A stretch of DNA of 64,000 nucleotides from Actinoallomurus soli (GCF_024055715.1 NZ_JAMXMV010000003.1:434001-498000); one strand, 5' to 3'; counted from the stretch's first letter, positions 8,120-17,259 are shown. Notes: generated from the letters alone by a model not told the origin. A program made the numbers and translations.

Positions 8120-8304
8120 GCCCTCCACCGTACGTGCGCGGCCGCAGTGGATCCGGCGCCAGAGGGGTACTGCCGGACCCCCGGTCGAGCGAGGCCCGTC
8201 GTGGCGCCCGGCGGCCTGGTCTGGGCTGCTTCCCTGGAGAGGACGGCATTCACCGCCCGGCGCGCGACCATCGCCGGGCGGCGGCACAGGAAGGCTTTCT
8301 CACC

Positions 8305-9249
8305 ATGGCACATGTCACCACTCCGTTCGGCGCGCGCACCACCGCGGCCGAGGTCGTCGCGGGCGTCGACCTCACCGGTCGCCGGGCGATCGTCACCGGG
8401 GCCTCGTCGGGCATCGGCGCGGAGACCGCACGGGCGCTCGGCGCCGCCGGCGCCGAGGTCACCCTCGCTGTACGCGATGTCGCGGCGGGCGAGAAGGTCG
8501 CCGCCGGCATCACGGACGCGACCGGCGGCGTACGGGTGGCGCCGCTCGATCTGGCCGACCGGGCGTCGATCGCGGCGTTCACGGCCGCATGGGACGGGCC
8601 GCTGCACATCCTCGTGGACAACGCCGGGGTGATGGCCTCGCCGGAGACGCGGACTCCGGAAGGCTGGGAGCTGCAGTTCGCCGTGAACCACCTCGGTCAC
8701 TTCGCGCTCACCACCGGCCTGCACGACGCGCTCGCGGAGGCGGGCGGCGCCCGGGTCGTCGTCGTCAGCTCGGTCGGGCACGTCAACGGCGAGGTGCTGT
8801 TCGAGGACGTCAACTTCGAGCACCGCCCGTACGACCCCTGGGCGGCCTACAGCCAGTCGAAGACGGCGAACATCCTGTTCGCGGTCGAGGCCGCCCGCCG
8901 GTGGGCCGTCGACGGCATCGCCGTAAACGCCCTCAACCCCGGGCGCATCGCAGCCACCAACCTCGCGCGCCACATCGGCGAGCCCACGAACGCCCCGGCC
9001 TCATTCGAACCCGGGCAGAGCACCGGTGTGTCGGTCAAGGACATCGAGCAGGGCGCCGCGACCTCGGTGCTGCTCGCCGCCTCGCCCCTGGTCGAGGGCG
9101 TCACCGGGAAGTACTTCGAGGACTGCCAGGAGGCCGAACCCCACCGGCCGGGCGTACGTCGCGGCGTCGCGGACTACGCACTCGACGCGGACAAGGCGGC
9201 CCGGCTGTGGCGGCTCTCGCTCGACCTGATCGCCGCCGCCGATCGGTGA
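8305..9249 (+). CDS. Short-chain dehydrogenase/reductase (retinol-dehydrogenase-like)
   Basis: A 314-residue NAD(P)-dependent oxidoreductase. The Rossmann loop TGASSGIG is near residues 32-39, VDNAGVM marks strand 4, and the active-site YSQSK is in AAYSQSKTAN. Length and the HLGHFALT motif match the larger SDR group related to retinol dehydrogenases/WW-domain oxidoreductases. ATG at 8305 has AGGAAGG upstream. It is divergent from the MmyB-type regulator at 7238-8119, its probable controller. The substrate is not known. Confidence 0.9.
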   Translation: MAHVTTPFGARTTAAEVVAGVDLTGRRAIVTGASSGIGAETARALGAAGAEVTLAVRDVAAGEKVAAGITDATGGVRVAPLDLADRASIAAFTAAWDGPLHILVDNAGVMASPETRTPEGWELQFAVNHLGHFALTTGLHDALAEAGGARVVVVSSVGHVNGEVLFEDVNFEHRPYDPWAAYSQSKTANILFAVEAARRWAVDGIAVNALNPGRIAATNLARHIGEPTNAPASFEPGQSTGVSVKDIEQGAATSVLLAASPLVEGVTGKYFEDCQEAEPHRPGVRRGVADYALDADKAARLWRLSLDLIAAADR

Positions 9250-9374
9250 TCCTGATCGGCCCCGGCAGGGCACCCTCCGGCCCGTCGTCGGCGAACGGCG
9301 CCAGGGAACCGGCCGCCGTCATCCGGAGGGCCGGTCACAATCGATGCGGAGCCCTTCCGCTGGGGAGAGGCGAG

Positions 9375-9641
9375 ATGTTCGAGTACCACGCCTGGGTGAC
9401 GATCAGAGCTCGGCCGGTGATGAGGACGCTCGGAGAGGGTCAAGCCGTCATCGATACGTTCCGCCGGGTCGGCGAGGTGGCGCCGGGCTCCTACGGAGTG
9501 CTCTACCTGCGCGATGACGAGGACCCCACCGGCAAGGCCAACGAATCCCAGGTCCTGGTCATGCGCCATGGCCTGGTGTCCCAGCAGTCCGACTCCTTCC
9601 TGTCTCCCTGCGTTCCAATGATCGAAGATCCAGAGGACTGA
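9375..9641 (+). CDS. Imm7-like immunity protein, short form
   Basis: This 88-residue protein matches the polymorphic-toxin immunity family Imm7 at both ends: MFEYHAWVTIR at the start, and GSYGVLYLRDDEDP plus DSFLSPCVPMIED at the end. From memory the family is usually longer, so the middle seems shortened. Imm7 proteins bind and block a secreted nuclease-type toxin. No toxin gene is next to it, so it may protect against neighbours' toxins or be a relic. GAGAGG precedes the ATG. Confidence 0.75.
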   Translation: MFEYHAWVTIRARPVMRTLGEGQAVIDTFRRVGEVAPGSYGVLYLRDDEDPTGKANESQVLVMRHGLVSQQSDSFLSPCVPMIEDPED

Positions 9642-9812
9642 CAGTTCAGGGGAAGGCCCGTCAGGTCTCCGCCCGTGGCCTCCGTGCCATCGCGAACGCA
9701 CGACACGGGGCTGACGGTTTCGCCGGATACAGCGGTAGAGGCACATGCCTGGGGCCCATCTCCGTATGTCTGGAGCCCCGAGGCCGCAGTGGGCTCGTTA
9801 GGCTCCTAGGGC

Positions 9813-10160
9813 ATGACCGAGTGTGAGAAATGCGGGCTTATCGTCGGTCTCGGCTGCGCGTGCGATCTTCCCCGATCCGTGCCGCGTCGCCCGTACATGG
9901 GCGGCTACCGCTGGGTCCGGTTCGGCCCTGACACCCTGCTGATTTCGAGCCGGAATATCGCTCACGTTCCCGGTGCCTGCACGCACATGACCGAAGAACA
10001 GGTGCTCGACCCGGAGAACGGCTGGGGTTGGATACCCGATCCCCATCCTGCTCTCTGGGACCGCGTCAGCGCGGAACATCCCGCCCAGGCCACTGAGGGC
10101 GACACCTCCCGGGTCGCCAAGGCCCGCTGCGAAAGCTGCGCGGCCACCCTCGCCTCCTGA
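9813..10160 (+). CDS. Small cysteine-rich protein, function unknown
   Basis: A 115-residue protein with a possible N-terminal metal knuckle, CEKCGLIVGLGCAC, and a C-terminal CESC pair, which together could bind one zinc ion. The middle is rich in aromatic residues (YRWVRFGPDTLL, GWGWIPD). There is no signal peptide or membrane segment. The start has only weak ribosome-site support. I do not recognise the family; coding is supported by length and codon bias in a small open frame. Confidence 0.55.
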   Translation: MTECEKCGLIVGLGCACDLPRSVPRRPYMGGYRWVRFGPDTLLISSRNIAHVPGACTHMTEEQVLDPENGWGWIPDPHPALWDRVSAEHPAQATEGDTSRVAKARCESCAATLAS

Positions 10161-10449
10161 ACCGCCCCGACCAAGACCTCACCGAACAGGACCGCCTCGC
10201 GGTCGGCCGCCACGTCGGCATGATCCCGGTCGAGCCGACCGAGGATCTGGTGGGCGGCGTCGTGGACGGCGCAGGTGAGCGGCGAGATCACCGAGTCCGC
10301 CGTTCGTCGGCCTGGTCATCGGCCGGGGCGGTGGGACGCCCGGTCGGTGAGTGACGTCGTCGTGCGTCTCAGATGGTGGACGGACCGTGGCGTCGGCGTC
10401 GCGCAGGGTGGTTTCATGCGCCCGCCCCCGACATGTGAGGAGTCCTCCC

Positions 10450-11850
10450 GTGGTTTTGGACGCGGACGCTCGTTCCATCGCCGCGCGGCTCGATCGGCTG
10501 CCGGTGACGCGATGGCACTGGATGCTGATCGTCGTGGTGGGCCTGGGCACCTTCTTCGACCTGTACGAGGTGTTCCTCGGCGGCGTGCTGGGAGCCGTGC
10601 TGACCGAGCAGTGGCACCTGGGCACCGACGGCAAGTCTCTGGTCATCGCGTCGGGTTTCGCCGGGATGTTCGTCGGTGCGATCGGCCTGGGTGTCGCCGC
10701 GGACCGGTTCGGCCGGCGGCGGATGTTCCTGGTCAACCTCGGTCTGTACTCGCTGCTCTCCCTGCTCACCGCCTTCGCGCCCGATCTTGGAGCCTTCCTG
10801 ATCCTGCGGTTCCTCGGCGGTCTGGCGCTCGGTGCCGAACTGACGCTGGTCGACACGTACGTCAGCGAGTTCATGCCGCGCGGGGGCCGCGGCCGCTATC
10901 TCGCCTGGGCGTACACCATCGGCTTCTGCGGGGTGCCCGTCGCCGCGTTCCTCGGCGGCCGGTTCGTCGCCGGGCGGCATCTGCTCATCGACGGCTGGCG
11001 CTGGCTGCTGGTCGTCGGCGCGCTCGGCGCGCTGATCGTGTGGGTGCTGCGCGGTCGGCTGCCGGAGTCGCCGCGCTGGCTCGTCGCCCAGGGCCGTACG
11101 GCCGAGGCCCAGGAGATCGTCGCTCGCGTCGAGGCCACCGCGGACGGCCCGCTGCCGCAGGTGACGGCGGACCCGGACGCGGACGCGCCCGCCGCGCGGG
11201 CCGGCGTCGCCGAGATCTTCGCCGGCGAGTACCGCCGCCGCACGGTCATGCTGTGGATCTTCCAGGTGCTGCAGACCGTGGGCTACTACGGGTTCGGATC
11301 GCTCGCACCGGTGGTCCTGCACGCCAAGGGGTTCGACGTCGTGCAGTCCCTGGGGTACGCGGCCGTCAGCTTCATCGGCTATCCCGTCGGCTCGGCGCTG
11401 TCCATCCCCGTCATCGAACGGGTCGAACGCAAGGCGCTGATCATCGGCTCGGCGCTGGTCATGGCCGCGGCCGGACTGGTGTTCGGGTACGGTCGCGCCA
11501 CCGCGCTCATCGTGGTCGGCGGGTTCGTGCTGACCTGTGCGTCGAACGTCTTCTCCAACGCCTTCCACTCCTACCAGGCGGAGATCTTCCCGACGGGCAT
11601 CCGCAGCAGCGCCATCAGCGTCGCCTACTCCCTGTCCCGGGCCACGTCGGCGATCCTGCCGTTCGTCGCACTTCACGCGCTGCAGAGCCTTGGCGCGGGG
11701 GTGGTCTTCACCGGTTCGGCGGTCGTCCTGGTGCTGCTGTGCCTGGACGTCGCGGTGCTCGGGCCGCGCAGCACCGGCCGCAGCCTCGAGAGGGCCGCGC
11801 GCCCGGCGTCGGTGCCCACCGGCCGCCGCCCTCACACTCAAGATCAATAA
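10450..11850 (+). CDS. MFS transporter (sugar porter/aromatic-acid type)
   Basis: A 466-residue, 12-helix major facilitator. The loop between helices 2 and 3 has the MFS signature GVAADRFGRRRMFL, and the centre has PESPRWLVAQGR, typical of sugar-porter and related carboxylate symporters. GTG at 10450 is preferred because GAGGAG lies seven bases before it and the protein then begins near the first helix (WHWMLIVVVGLGTFFDLYE). The DLYE acidic pair in helix 1 suggests proton coupling. The next gene is a cupin 28 bp downstream, perhaps a linked enzyme. The cargo is unknown. Confidence 0.85.
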   Translation: MVLDADARSIAARLDRLPVTRWHWMLIVVVGLGTFFDLYEVFLGGVLGAVLTEQWHLGTDGKSLVIASGFAGMFVGAIGLGVAADRFGRRRMFLVNLGLYSLLSLLTAFAPDLGAFLILRFLGGLALGAELTLVDTYVSEFMPRGGRGRYLAWAYTIGFCGVPVAAFLGGRFVAGRHLLIDGWRWLLVVGALGALIVWVLRGRLPESPRWLVAQGRTAEAQEIVARVEATADGPLPQVTADPDADAPAARAGVAEIFAGEYRRRTVMLWIFQVLQTVGYYGFGSLAPVVLHAKGFDVVQSLGYAAVSFIGYPVGSALSIPVIERVERKALIIGSALVMAAAGLVFGYGRATALIVVGGFVLTCASNVFSNAFHSYQAEIFPTGIRSSAISVAYSLSRATSAILPFVALHALQSLGAGVVFTGSAVVLVLLCLDVAVLGPRSTGRSLERAARPASVPTGRRPHTQDQ

Positions 11851-11878
11851 GCGAGCCGGAACGTGTCAAGATCGTTTT

Positions 11879-12367
11879 GTGCGGATATACGAGAACGGGA
11901 CGACGGGCCGGCCGCTGCGCCCGTATGTTCTGGCCGCGGGCGAGGGAGAGCCGGCGGCGGCGTCCGAAGACTCGGCGATGAGGATCAAGGCGTCCGCGGA
12001 GTCCACCGGGGGCGGGCTCGGGCTGCTGGAGGGCGTCGACGCGCCCGGGTTCGCCACGCCCCTGCACCGGCACGACGTCGCCGAACTCTGGTACATCCTC
12101 GACGGGCACTACGACTTCTACGTCGCCGGCGAGTGGCTGCCGGCCGGCGCCGGAGCGGTGGTCTTCGTACCCGGCGGGCTGGTCCACGGGCTGCGTGCCG
12201 GACCGGCGGGCGGGCGCAAGCTGACGGCGATCATCCCCGGCGGCCCGGAGGGCTTCTTCCGCGACGTCCATCGCGCGATCGAGGCGGACGCGGTGACGCC
12301 GGAGCGGATTCGGGCGCTGGGGGCCGAGTACAGCATCGAGCTGATCGGGCCGCTTCCGGAGCGCTGA
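11879..12367 (+). CDS. Cupin-domain protein
   Basis: A 162-residue single-cupin protein. Cupin motif 1 is TPLHRHDVAELWYILDG (metal ligands H, H, E) and motif 2 is the GAVVFVPGGLVHGLRA segment. The fold usually binds a metal for a dioxygenase or isomerase step, or acts as a small-molecule sensor. GTG at 11879 is the first in-frame start after the MFS stop; its ribosome site is weak. A broken partial copy follows at 12669-12778. Confidence 0.8.
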   Translation: MRIYENGTTGRPLRPYVLAAGEGEPAAASEDSAMRIKASAESTGGGLGLLEGVDAPGFATPLHRHDVAELWYILDGHYDFYVAGEWLPAGAGAVVFVPGGLVHGLRAGPAGGRKLTAIIPGGPEGFFRDVHRAIEADAVTPERIRALGAEYSIELIGPLPER

Positions 12368-12845
12368 CCTGTGCCACCCCCGGCCGACCGGCACCGAACG
12401 CATCGCCTTCATCGACCCCGCCGAGTGGGAGACGCCGGCCTGCCCGGCATCCGGATCGCCTACGAGCTCACCGAACGGGACGATGCGGAGCCCCGCCGAT
12501 GACGGCACCAGCGTCTGCGACTCCTACTCCCGTCCCCGGGGCATGAGCGGCCTGGTCCTCGCCGGTAACGGTCTGATCCCACCGCCAACGCCTGCAACCC
12601 CACGCTGACGAGCGTCGCCCTCGCGGTACGGGGAGCACGGGCACTCGCCGCGAGTCTGTGACCACCGCGACGGCCACCATGACTCCCACGTCGCCGGCGA
12701 GTGGCTGCCGGACGGGTACCGGAGCGGTGGTCTTCGCACCCGGCGGGGTGGCCCACGGGATGCGTGCGACGCCGGCCGATCGTGACGCGGCTCACGAAGA
12801 AAGGGTGACAGGGTGTTGTCGCGGGCGGCTGCGACTCTCGACGGC
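12368..12845. other. Gene-free stretch with decayed coding remnants
   Basis: No intact gene is visible in this 478-bp gap. It contains the cupin remnant at 12669-12778. An unassigned fragment near 12400 reads IAFIDPAEWE before going out of frame. The region looks like eroded duplicate DNA. Confidence 0.5.
12669..12778 (+). pseudogene. Partial, frameshifted duplicate of the cupin gene
   Basis: This stretch aligns base by base with about 12101-12209 of the cupin gene. Both share GTCGCCGGCGAGTGGCTGCC and GGAGCGGTGGTCTTCG. The duplicate has one extra base near 12713, which shifts the frame, and no start codon. It retains DGHHDSHVAGEWLP and then falls out of frame. It is a dead tandem copy of the motif-1/motif-2 region. 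Confidence 0.8.
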
Positions 12846-13778
12846 ATGACGATCACAGATGAAGATTGCCTGCGCGAGACCCTGGCGTTCAACGAGCAGT
12901 TCGAGGCCGCCGCCGCGAGCCGTCCCGCTCGCGGACGCGCACCGGACGCGGCCACGCTGGCATACCTGCGGCGCAACCGGCTCGCCGGCGACACCCCACC
13001 GGTGCGACTGCCGCAGGGCCGGGACCGCGTCGTCGAAGGCGGAGTGAAGGTACGAATCTTCGCACCGGAGCGCGTCGACGGTGTCTACCTGCACATCCAC
13101 GGAGGCGGCTGGGCGTTCGGATCCGCGGACGGGCAGGACGAACGGCTCTGGCGACTCGCCGAGCAGGCGCGGCTGGCCGTGGTGAGCGTGGACTACCGCC
13201 TCGCGCCGGAACACCCCTTCCCCGCCGGGCCCGACGACTGCGAGGCGGCCGCCCGATGGCTGGTGGAACACGCCGCGGCCGAGTTCGGTTCCGAACGGCT
13301 GATGATCGGCGGCGAATCGGCCGGTGCCCACCTCAGCATGCTGACCCTGCTGCGCCTTCGCGACCGGCACGGCGTCACCGGCGCGTTCCGGGCGGCCCAC
13401 CTGCTGTTCGGCCCGTACGACCTGTCGATGACACCGAGCCAGCGGAGGTTCGGCGCCCGGCGACTGCTGAGCAACACCGACTCCCTTCAGGGCGGTTATG
13501 AACTGTTCACGCCGGGGCTGAGCGAAGAACAGCGCCGCGACCCGGAGATCTCGCCCCTGTACGCGAACCTGAACGGGATGCCGCCGGCCCGGATCGTCGT
13601 CGGCACCGAGGATCCGCTGCTGGACGACTCGCTGTTCCTGGCCGCGCGGTGGCAGGCGGCGGGTGCGCCCGTGCGGCTCGGGATCGTCGCCGGCGCGATG
13701 CACGGCTTCACCCTGTTCCCCCTGACCGTCACCGAGCGGGAGCTGCGGCGGCAGCAGGACTTCCTGGCGTCCGCGTGA
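12846..13778 (+). CDS. HSL-family alpha/beta hydrolase (esterase/lipase)
   Basis: A 310-residue esterase of the hormone-sensitive-lipase group. The oxyanion motif HIHGGGW is near residue 82, the nucleophile serine is in GGESAGAH, the acid is in GTEDPLLDD and the histidine in GAMHGFTLF. It would hydrolyse short acyl esters in the cytoplasm. ATG at 12846 is chosen over the GTG-type extension at 12813. A WYL-type regulator starts 17 bp after the stop, so the two may be co-transcribed. Confidence 0.9.
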   Translation: MTITDEDCLRETLAFNEQFEAAAASRPARGRAPDAATLAYLRRNRLAGDTPPVRLPQGRDRVVEGGVKVRIFAPERVDGVYLHIHGGGWAFGSADGQDERLWRLAEQARLAVVSVDYRLAPEHPFPAGPDDCEAAARWLVEHAAAEFGSERLMIGGESAGAHLSMLTLLRLRDRHGVTGAFRAAHLLFGPYDLSMTPSQRRFGARRLLSNTDSLQGGYELFTPGLSEEQRRDPEISPLYANLNGMPPARIVVGTEDPLLDDSLFLAARWQAAGAPVRLGIVAGAMHGFTLFPLTVTERELRRQQDFLASA

Positions 13779-13794
13779 GGGTAGCGTCGGCCGC

Positions 13795-14574
13795 ATGAAC
13801 CGAACCGCGCGGCTGTACGCGCTGGTGGAGGAGCTGCGCGCGGCGAGGCGGCGGCCGCTGACGGTCACGGCGCTCGCCGCGCGGTTCGAGGTCAGCGCGC
13901 GTACGGTCCAGCGCGACCTCCAGGCGCTGATGGAGGCCGGTGTCCCGGTGCGCTGCGTACCCGGGCGAGGCGGAGGCTGGTCGATCGACCCGGAGATGAC
14001 TCTGCCGCCGATCCACCTCACCGCCGAGGAGGCCTCGGCGCTGACCGCCGTGCTCGCCGCGTCCGACGCCTCCACTCCCTACGCCGGCGCGGCCCGTACG
14101 GCGGCTCAGAAGATCGCGGCGTCGATGACCGGGCCGGCATCGGCGGCGGCCCGAAGACTCGCCGCCCGGATCGTCACCGTGCCGACGCGCGGCGACGCCG
14201 CGGTCCGTAGCGTGGTGGAGCGGGCGCTCGCCGACGCGATGGTGCTGCGGCTGTCCTACACCGACGCGGCGGGGAACGCGAGCGACCGTGTCGTGGAACC
14301 GGCCGGGCTGCTCACCGCCGACGGCCGCTGGTACCTCATCGCCTGGTGCCGCACCCGCCGCGCCGGCCGGGGCTTCCGGCTCGACCGGATCACGGCGGCG
14401 GCTCTCACGGGTGACCGGGCACGGCCCCACGACCTGACCGAACTCCTGCTCGGCTCCGCCGGCGCCGACGCGGTACGACCCGCGGCACTGGCCCCACTCA
14501 CGACCTCCGGGGAAGGGACGAACCGACGAGGTACGGAGTCGAGCGGACGGCCGTGTCGGACCTCGGCACCATAA
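13795..14574 (+). CDS. YafY/WYL-type transcriptional regulator
   Basis: A 259-residue regulator. The N-terminal HTH (residues about 5-60; LTVTALAARFEVSARTVQRDLQ, given as TALAARFEVSARTVQRDLQA) is of the DeoR/HTH_11 type. A WYL domain at about 140-215 shows the motif GRWYLIAWCRTR. WYL domains bind small molecules or nucleic-acid ends. The last 40 residues are low-complexity. It lies 17 bp after the esterase gene. Confidence 0.9.
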   Translation: MNRTARLYALVEELRAARRRPLTVTALAARFEVSARTVQRDLQALMEAGVPVRCVPGRGGGWSIDPEMTLPPIHLTAEEASALTAVLAASDASTPYAGAARTAAQKIAASMTGPASAAARRLAARIVTVPTRGDAAVRSVVERALADAMVLRLSYTDAAGNASDRVVEPAGLLTADGRWYLIAWCRTRRAGRGFRLDRITAAALTGDRARPHDLTELLLGSAGADAVRPAALAPLTTSGEGTNRRGTESSGRPCRTSAP

Positions 14575-14613
14575 TGATCACCATTGCCCTGTCTCCGACG
14601 TCCGGGAGCATAC

Positions 14614-15243
14614 GTGCCGCGGAAGTTCCCCCTCGTACTCGCCGTCCTCGCGGCGACCACCGCCGCCTGCGGTGGCAACGGCGTGGCTGCGAGTTCACGC
14701 GGCTCACGTCCTGCCGCCGCCCTCTCCGCCGGTTCCCCTCCGGCGTCCGCGACCCCCTCGCCGGCTCCGTCGACGTTCCCTCCGGAGGTCTACGGGGACG
14801 GGTTCTCCCGGCACCCGCACCCGAAGGCCGAGATCACGGCCGCGCTGGCGCGCTCCGGGATCGACAAGCGGCCGATCCTGCTGGACTTCAGCGCGGACTG
14901 GTGCCCGAACTGCAAGGTCGTCGAGCACGAGTTCCGCGCCAAGGACGTGCACCGCGTACTCGCCGGCTATCACGTTGTGACGGTCGACGTCGGCAGGTTC
15001 AACCGCAATATGGACGTGGCGCGCAGATACCGGCTCGACCTGAATGCCACCGGCATCCCGGCGCTTCTCATCCTCCAGCCCGACGGCCGGAGGCGAGCCG
15101 AGATCGACGGTCGTCCCTTCCCCAACGACCCGGGCATTCCGACCAGAGCGCTCGCCGCGTGGCTGAAGCGCTACGCGGCACAAGACGAGCCGACGGCTGC
15201 TCCTTCCGCGATGGGCCGGGCACTCCGGCCGGCGCGTGGCTGA
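14614..15243 (+). CDS. Thioredoxin-fold lipoprotein (DsbD gamma-like)
   Basis: A 209-residue exported thioredoxin-like protein. GTG at 14614 (GGGAG upstream) yields a lipoprotein signal, VPRKFPLVLAVLAATTAAC, then a Ser/Pro-rich linker to about residue 60. The thioredoxin domain follows, with active site WCPNC in LLDFSADWCPNCKVVEHEF and the cis-proline in TGIPALLIL. This matches the C-terminal (gamma) domain of DsbD or a thioredoxin_7 protein. It overlaps the next gene by 8 bp, and the pair looks like a split DsbD-type thiol relay on the outer membrane face. Confidence 0.85.
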   Translation: MPRKFPLVLAVLAATTAACGGNGVAASSRGSRPAAALSAGSPPASATPSPAPSTFPPEVYGDGFSRHPHPKAEITAALARSGIDKRPILLDFSADWCPNCKVVEHEFRAKDVHRVLAGYHVVTVDVGRFNRNMDVARRYRLDLNATGIPALLILQPDGRRRAEIDGRPFPNDPGIPTRALAAWLKRYAAQDEPTAAPSAMGRALRPARG

Positions 15244-15730
15244 GGCGCCACCCGTGCGAGGCCGCCTGCCGGCGGTGTGCGCGGCGGCGTCGTTGCTGCT
15301 CACCGGATGCGGCCACGCGCCGGCACGGACGACGACGGTTCGTTTCGCGAGCAGCGGCGTCGAGGTGACGCTCGCGGTCTCCCGGACGACCGTGAGGGGG
15401 GTCTACCGGCCCACCCGAGCCGGGTTCCACCTTTACAGCATCGGCCTTCCCCAGGGCGGCATCGATGGCCTTGGCGTGCCCACCAGCCTGCGCGTTCGCG
15501 GCGGGCTGGTCGCCACGGGGACGGCGACGGCGAACGAGACCCCGCGGACGCTGAGCCTGCCGGCTCTCGGTGTACGACTCCCGGTCTACCCGGACGGTCC
15601 GGTCACCGTGACGCTCCCCGTCCGCCGTACCGGCAGGACCGCGGACGTCGTGGTGTCGTACGGGGCGTGCAGCGCCGTCACGTGCCTGGCGCCGGTCATC
15701 GATCACCGGACGGTGATCCGTCTCCGCTGA
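15236..15730 (+). CDS. DsbD alpha/DsbC-corrector-like lipoprotein
   Basis: A 164-residue lipoprotein starting at GTG 15236, inside the end of the thioredoxin gene. The signal ends at lipobox L-T-G-C (about residues 22-25). The mature domain is an immunoglobulin-like sandwich related to the DsbD N-terminal/corrector domain, with the hallmark cysteine pair in YGACSAVTCLAPV. In that family the two cysteines receive electrons from the thioredoxin domain and pass them to periplasmic partners. The central membrane domain of DsbD is not in this window. Confidence 0.75.
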   Translation: MAEAPPVRGRLPAVCAAASLLLTGCGHAPARTTTVRFASSGVEVTLAVSRTTVRGVYRPTRAGFHLYSIGLPQGGIDGLGVPTSLRVRGGLVATGTATANETPRTLSLPALGVRLPVYPDGPVTVTLPVRRTGRTADVVVSYGACSAVTCLAPVIDHRTVIRLR

Positions 15731-15751
15731 GCCGCGGCCGGACCGGCGGAC

Positions 15752-15771
15752 GCCGGGTTCCGTCACCCGGC
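15752..15771. terminator. Hairpin between convergent genes
   Basis: A perfect 7-bp stem (GCCGGGT / ACCCGGC) with a six-base loop follows the corrector-like gene by 21 bp and reaches into the last codons of the convergent GH76 gene. It has no T tract, as is common in high-GC actinomycetes, so its terminator role is tentative. Confidence 0.45.
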
Positions 15772-17259
15772 GGCGTTCATCAGGTCCAGGGCGCTCTGCT
15801 GGCGGGCGGCGTCGGTGGAGTCGAGCGGGCCGGCCCAGTGGTAGCCGTACTGGTCCAGAGGGTTGCGGTCGTAGGCGTACGCCGAGTTCGCCTGGCGGGT
15901 CAGGTAGGCCGTGTAGGGGTGGTCGCTCAGCGTCTTGTTCAGGGCGGCCAGGCCCCGGGCGTACACGCCCTTGAACGACGGGCCGTCCGCTCCGCCGTTG
16001 GACTGGGGTTCGCCCGGGTCGGCGAGGATGCCGTTCGGGTTGAGGGTCGGGTCGGTCGTGGAGGCGCCCGCGAGCGTACGGGCGTCGGTGAGCACGCCGG
16101 CGTCGCCGGTGGCGCGGTACAGCTCGGTGAGGCCGTTCAGGATGACGCCCTGGTTGTAGGTGTAGACCGGCTGGCCGTTGTTCTTGCACGTCGACGTGGT
16201 CAGGCCGTCGTTGATCAGATGGGATGAGTTGATCATCCCGGAGGCCTTGAACCAGGACCATTCGTTCTTCGCCTGGGTGAGGTACTTCGTGTCGCCGGGG
16301 ATGCGGTTGTGCAGGGCGGCGGTGAGCTGAAGGTACAGCTCGTTGGTGATGGCGTTCTTGTAGTCGCGCTGGGTGCGCCACCAGACGCCGCCGCCGCAGG
16401 TGCCGTCGCCGTAGGAGGTCATCCAGTCGGCGTCGGTCTTGGCGGTGTTCAGGTAGCGGCTGTCGCCGGTCAGGTCGTACGCGTCGACCCAGGTCAGACC
16501 CCACCAGCCGGTGTCGTCCATGTAGTCGTTGCGGAACTGGCCGCCCTGGGCGGACAGGTTGTCGTCGTACGTGGTGGCGACCGCGTACTTGTAGCTGCCC
16601 ATTCCGCTGACCCGGACGTTGTCGATGATGGCGGTCAGCGCGTTGGCGGAGTTCCACCAGTTGGTGGTGTTCCACAGGCCGGTGCCGTTGTTGTAGTACA
16701 TCATCAGCGCGGTCGCCGCCGCGGTGGAGCGGCTGCCGGCGTTCCAGGTCGTACGGGCCCAGGGGGTGCAGGCGATCTCGGCGCGGTCGCCGGCCTTGCC
16801 GCAGGCGCGTACGGCGCCGACGCCGCGGTTGTTCCAGTCGTCGACGTTGTACATGAGGGTGCGCCAGCCGCGGCTGCCGCTCGGGACGGTGGTGTCGCCG
16901 AGCTTGCTGCCCTGGCTCCAGCTCCCCCCGCCGTCGAATGAACGGTCCAGCCACACCTCGTCGGCCGGGTTGCCGTTGTCGATGCTCGCCCAGGCCATGT
17001 CGTCGGGGTCGTCGAAGTGGAGGGTGATCTGCCGCGAGTAGATGGTGGCCTGGACGGGCGTACGGTCGCCGGCGGTCTGGGCCGGGTCGCGGCCGTCGCA
17101 GTACTTGTCGCAGATGGACGCGGCGGCCGCGCTCGTACCGGCGAATGCGGGGAGCGCGGCGGCGGCGAGGAGAGAGGCGGTCGTCAGGAGGCGGATGAAC
17201 CGGCGAATCGATGGGCGGGCGGGGCTCCGTCGGCCTGGAGCGGGGCGGGAGGACGACAT
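15763..17259 (-). CDS. Secreted glycoside hydrolase family 76 (alpha-1,6-mannanase type)
   Basis: A 498-residue exported protein with a long Arg-rich signal peptide (hydrophobic core LLTTASLLAAAALPAFAG). After about 120 residues of a small beta domain comes the (alpha/alpha)6 barrel of GH76. The catalytic aspartate pair lies in NDYMDDTGWWGLTWVDAYDL, and TYNQGVILNGLTELYRATGD is another family block. GH76 enzymes cut alpha-1,6-mannan backbones, such as fungal wall mannan. The gene is transcribed alone, convergent with the DsbD-like pair. Confidence 0.9.
   Translation of the reverse strand: MSSSRPAPGRRSPARPSIRRFIRLLTTASLLAAAALPAFAGTSAAAASICDKYCDGRDPAQTAGDRTPVQATIYSRQITLHFDDPDDMAWASIDNGNPADEVWLDRSFDGGGSWSQGSKLGDTTVPSGSRGWRTLMYNVDDWNNRGVGAVRACGKAGDRAEIACTPWARTTWNAGSRSTAAATALMMYYNNGTGLWNTTNWWNSANALTAIIDNVRVSGMGSYKYAVATTYDDNLSAQGGQFRNDYMDDTGWWGLTWVDAYDLTGDSRYLNTAKTDADWMTSYGDGTCGGGVWWRTQRDYKNAITNELYLQLTAALHNRIPGDTKYLTQAKNEWSWFKASGMINSSHLINDGLTTSTCKNNGQPVYTYNQGVILNGLTELYRATGDAGVLTDARTLAGASTTDPTLNPNGILADPGEPQSNGGADGPSFKGVYARGLAALNKTLSDHPYTAYLTRQANSAYAYDRNPLDQYGYHWAGPLDSTDAARQQSALDLMNAAG

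Noticed and set aside
10275-11981. 568-codon plus-strand frame overlapping the MFS gene
   Set aside because: Arg-rich frame without helices; the overlapping frame encodes a normal 12-helix transporter.
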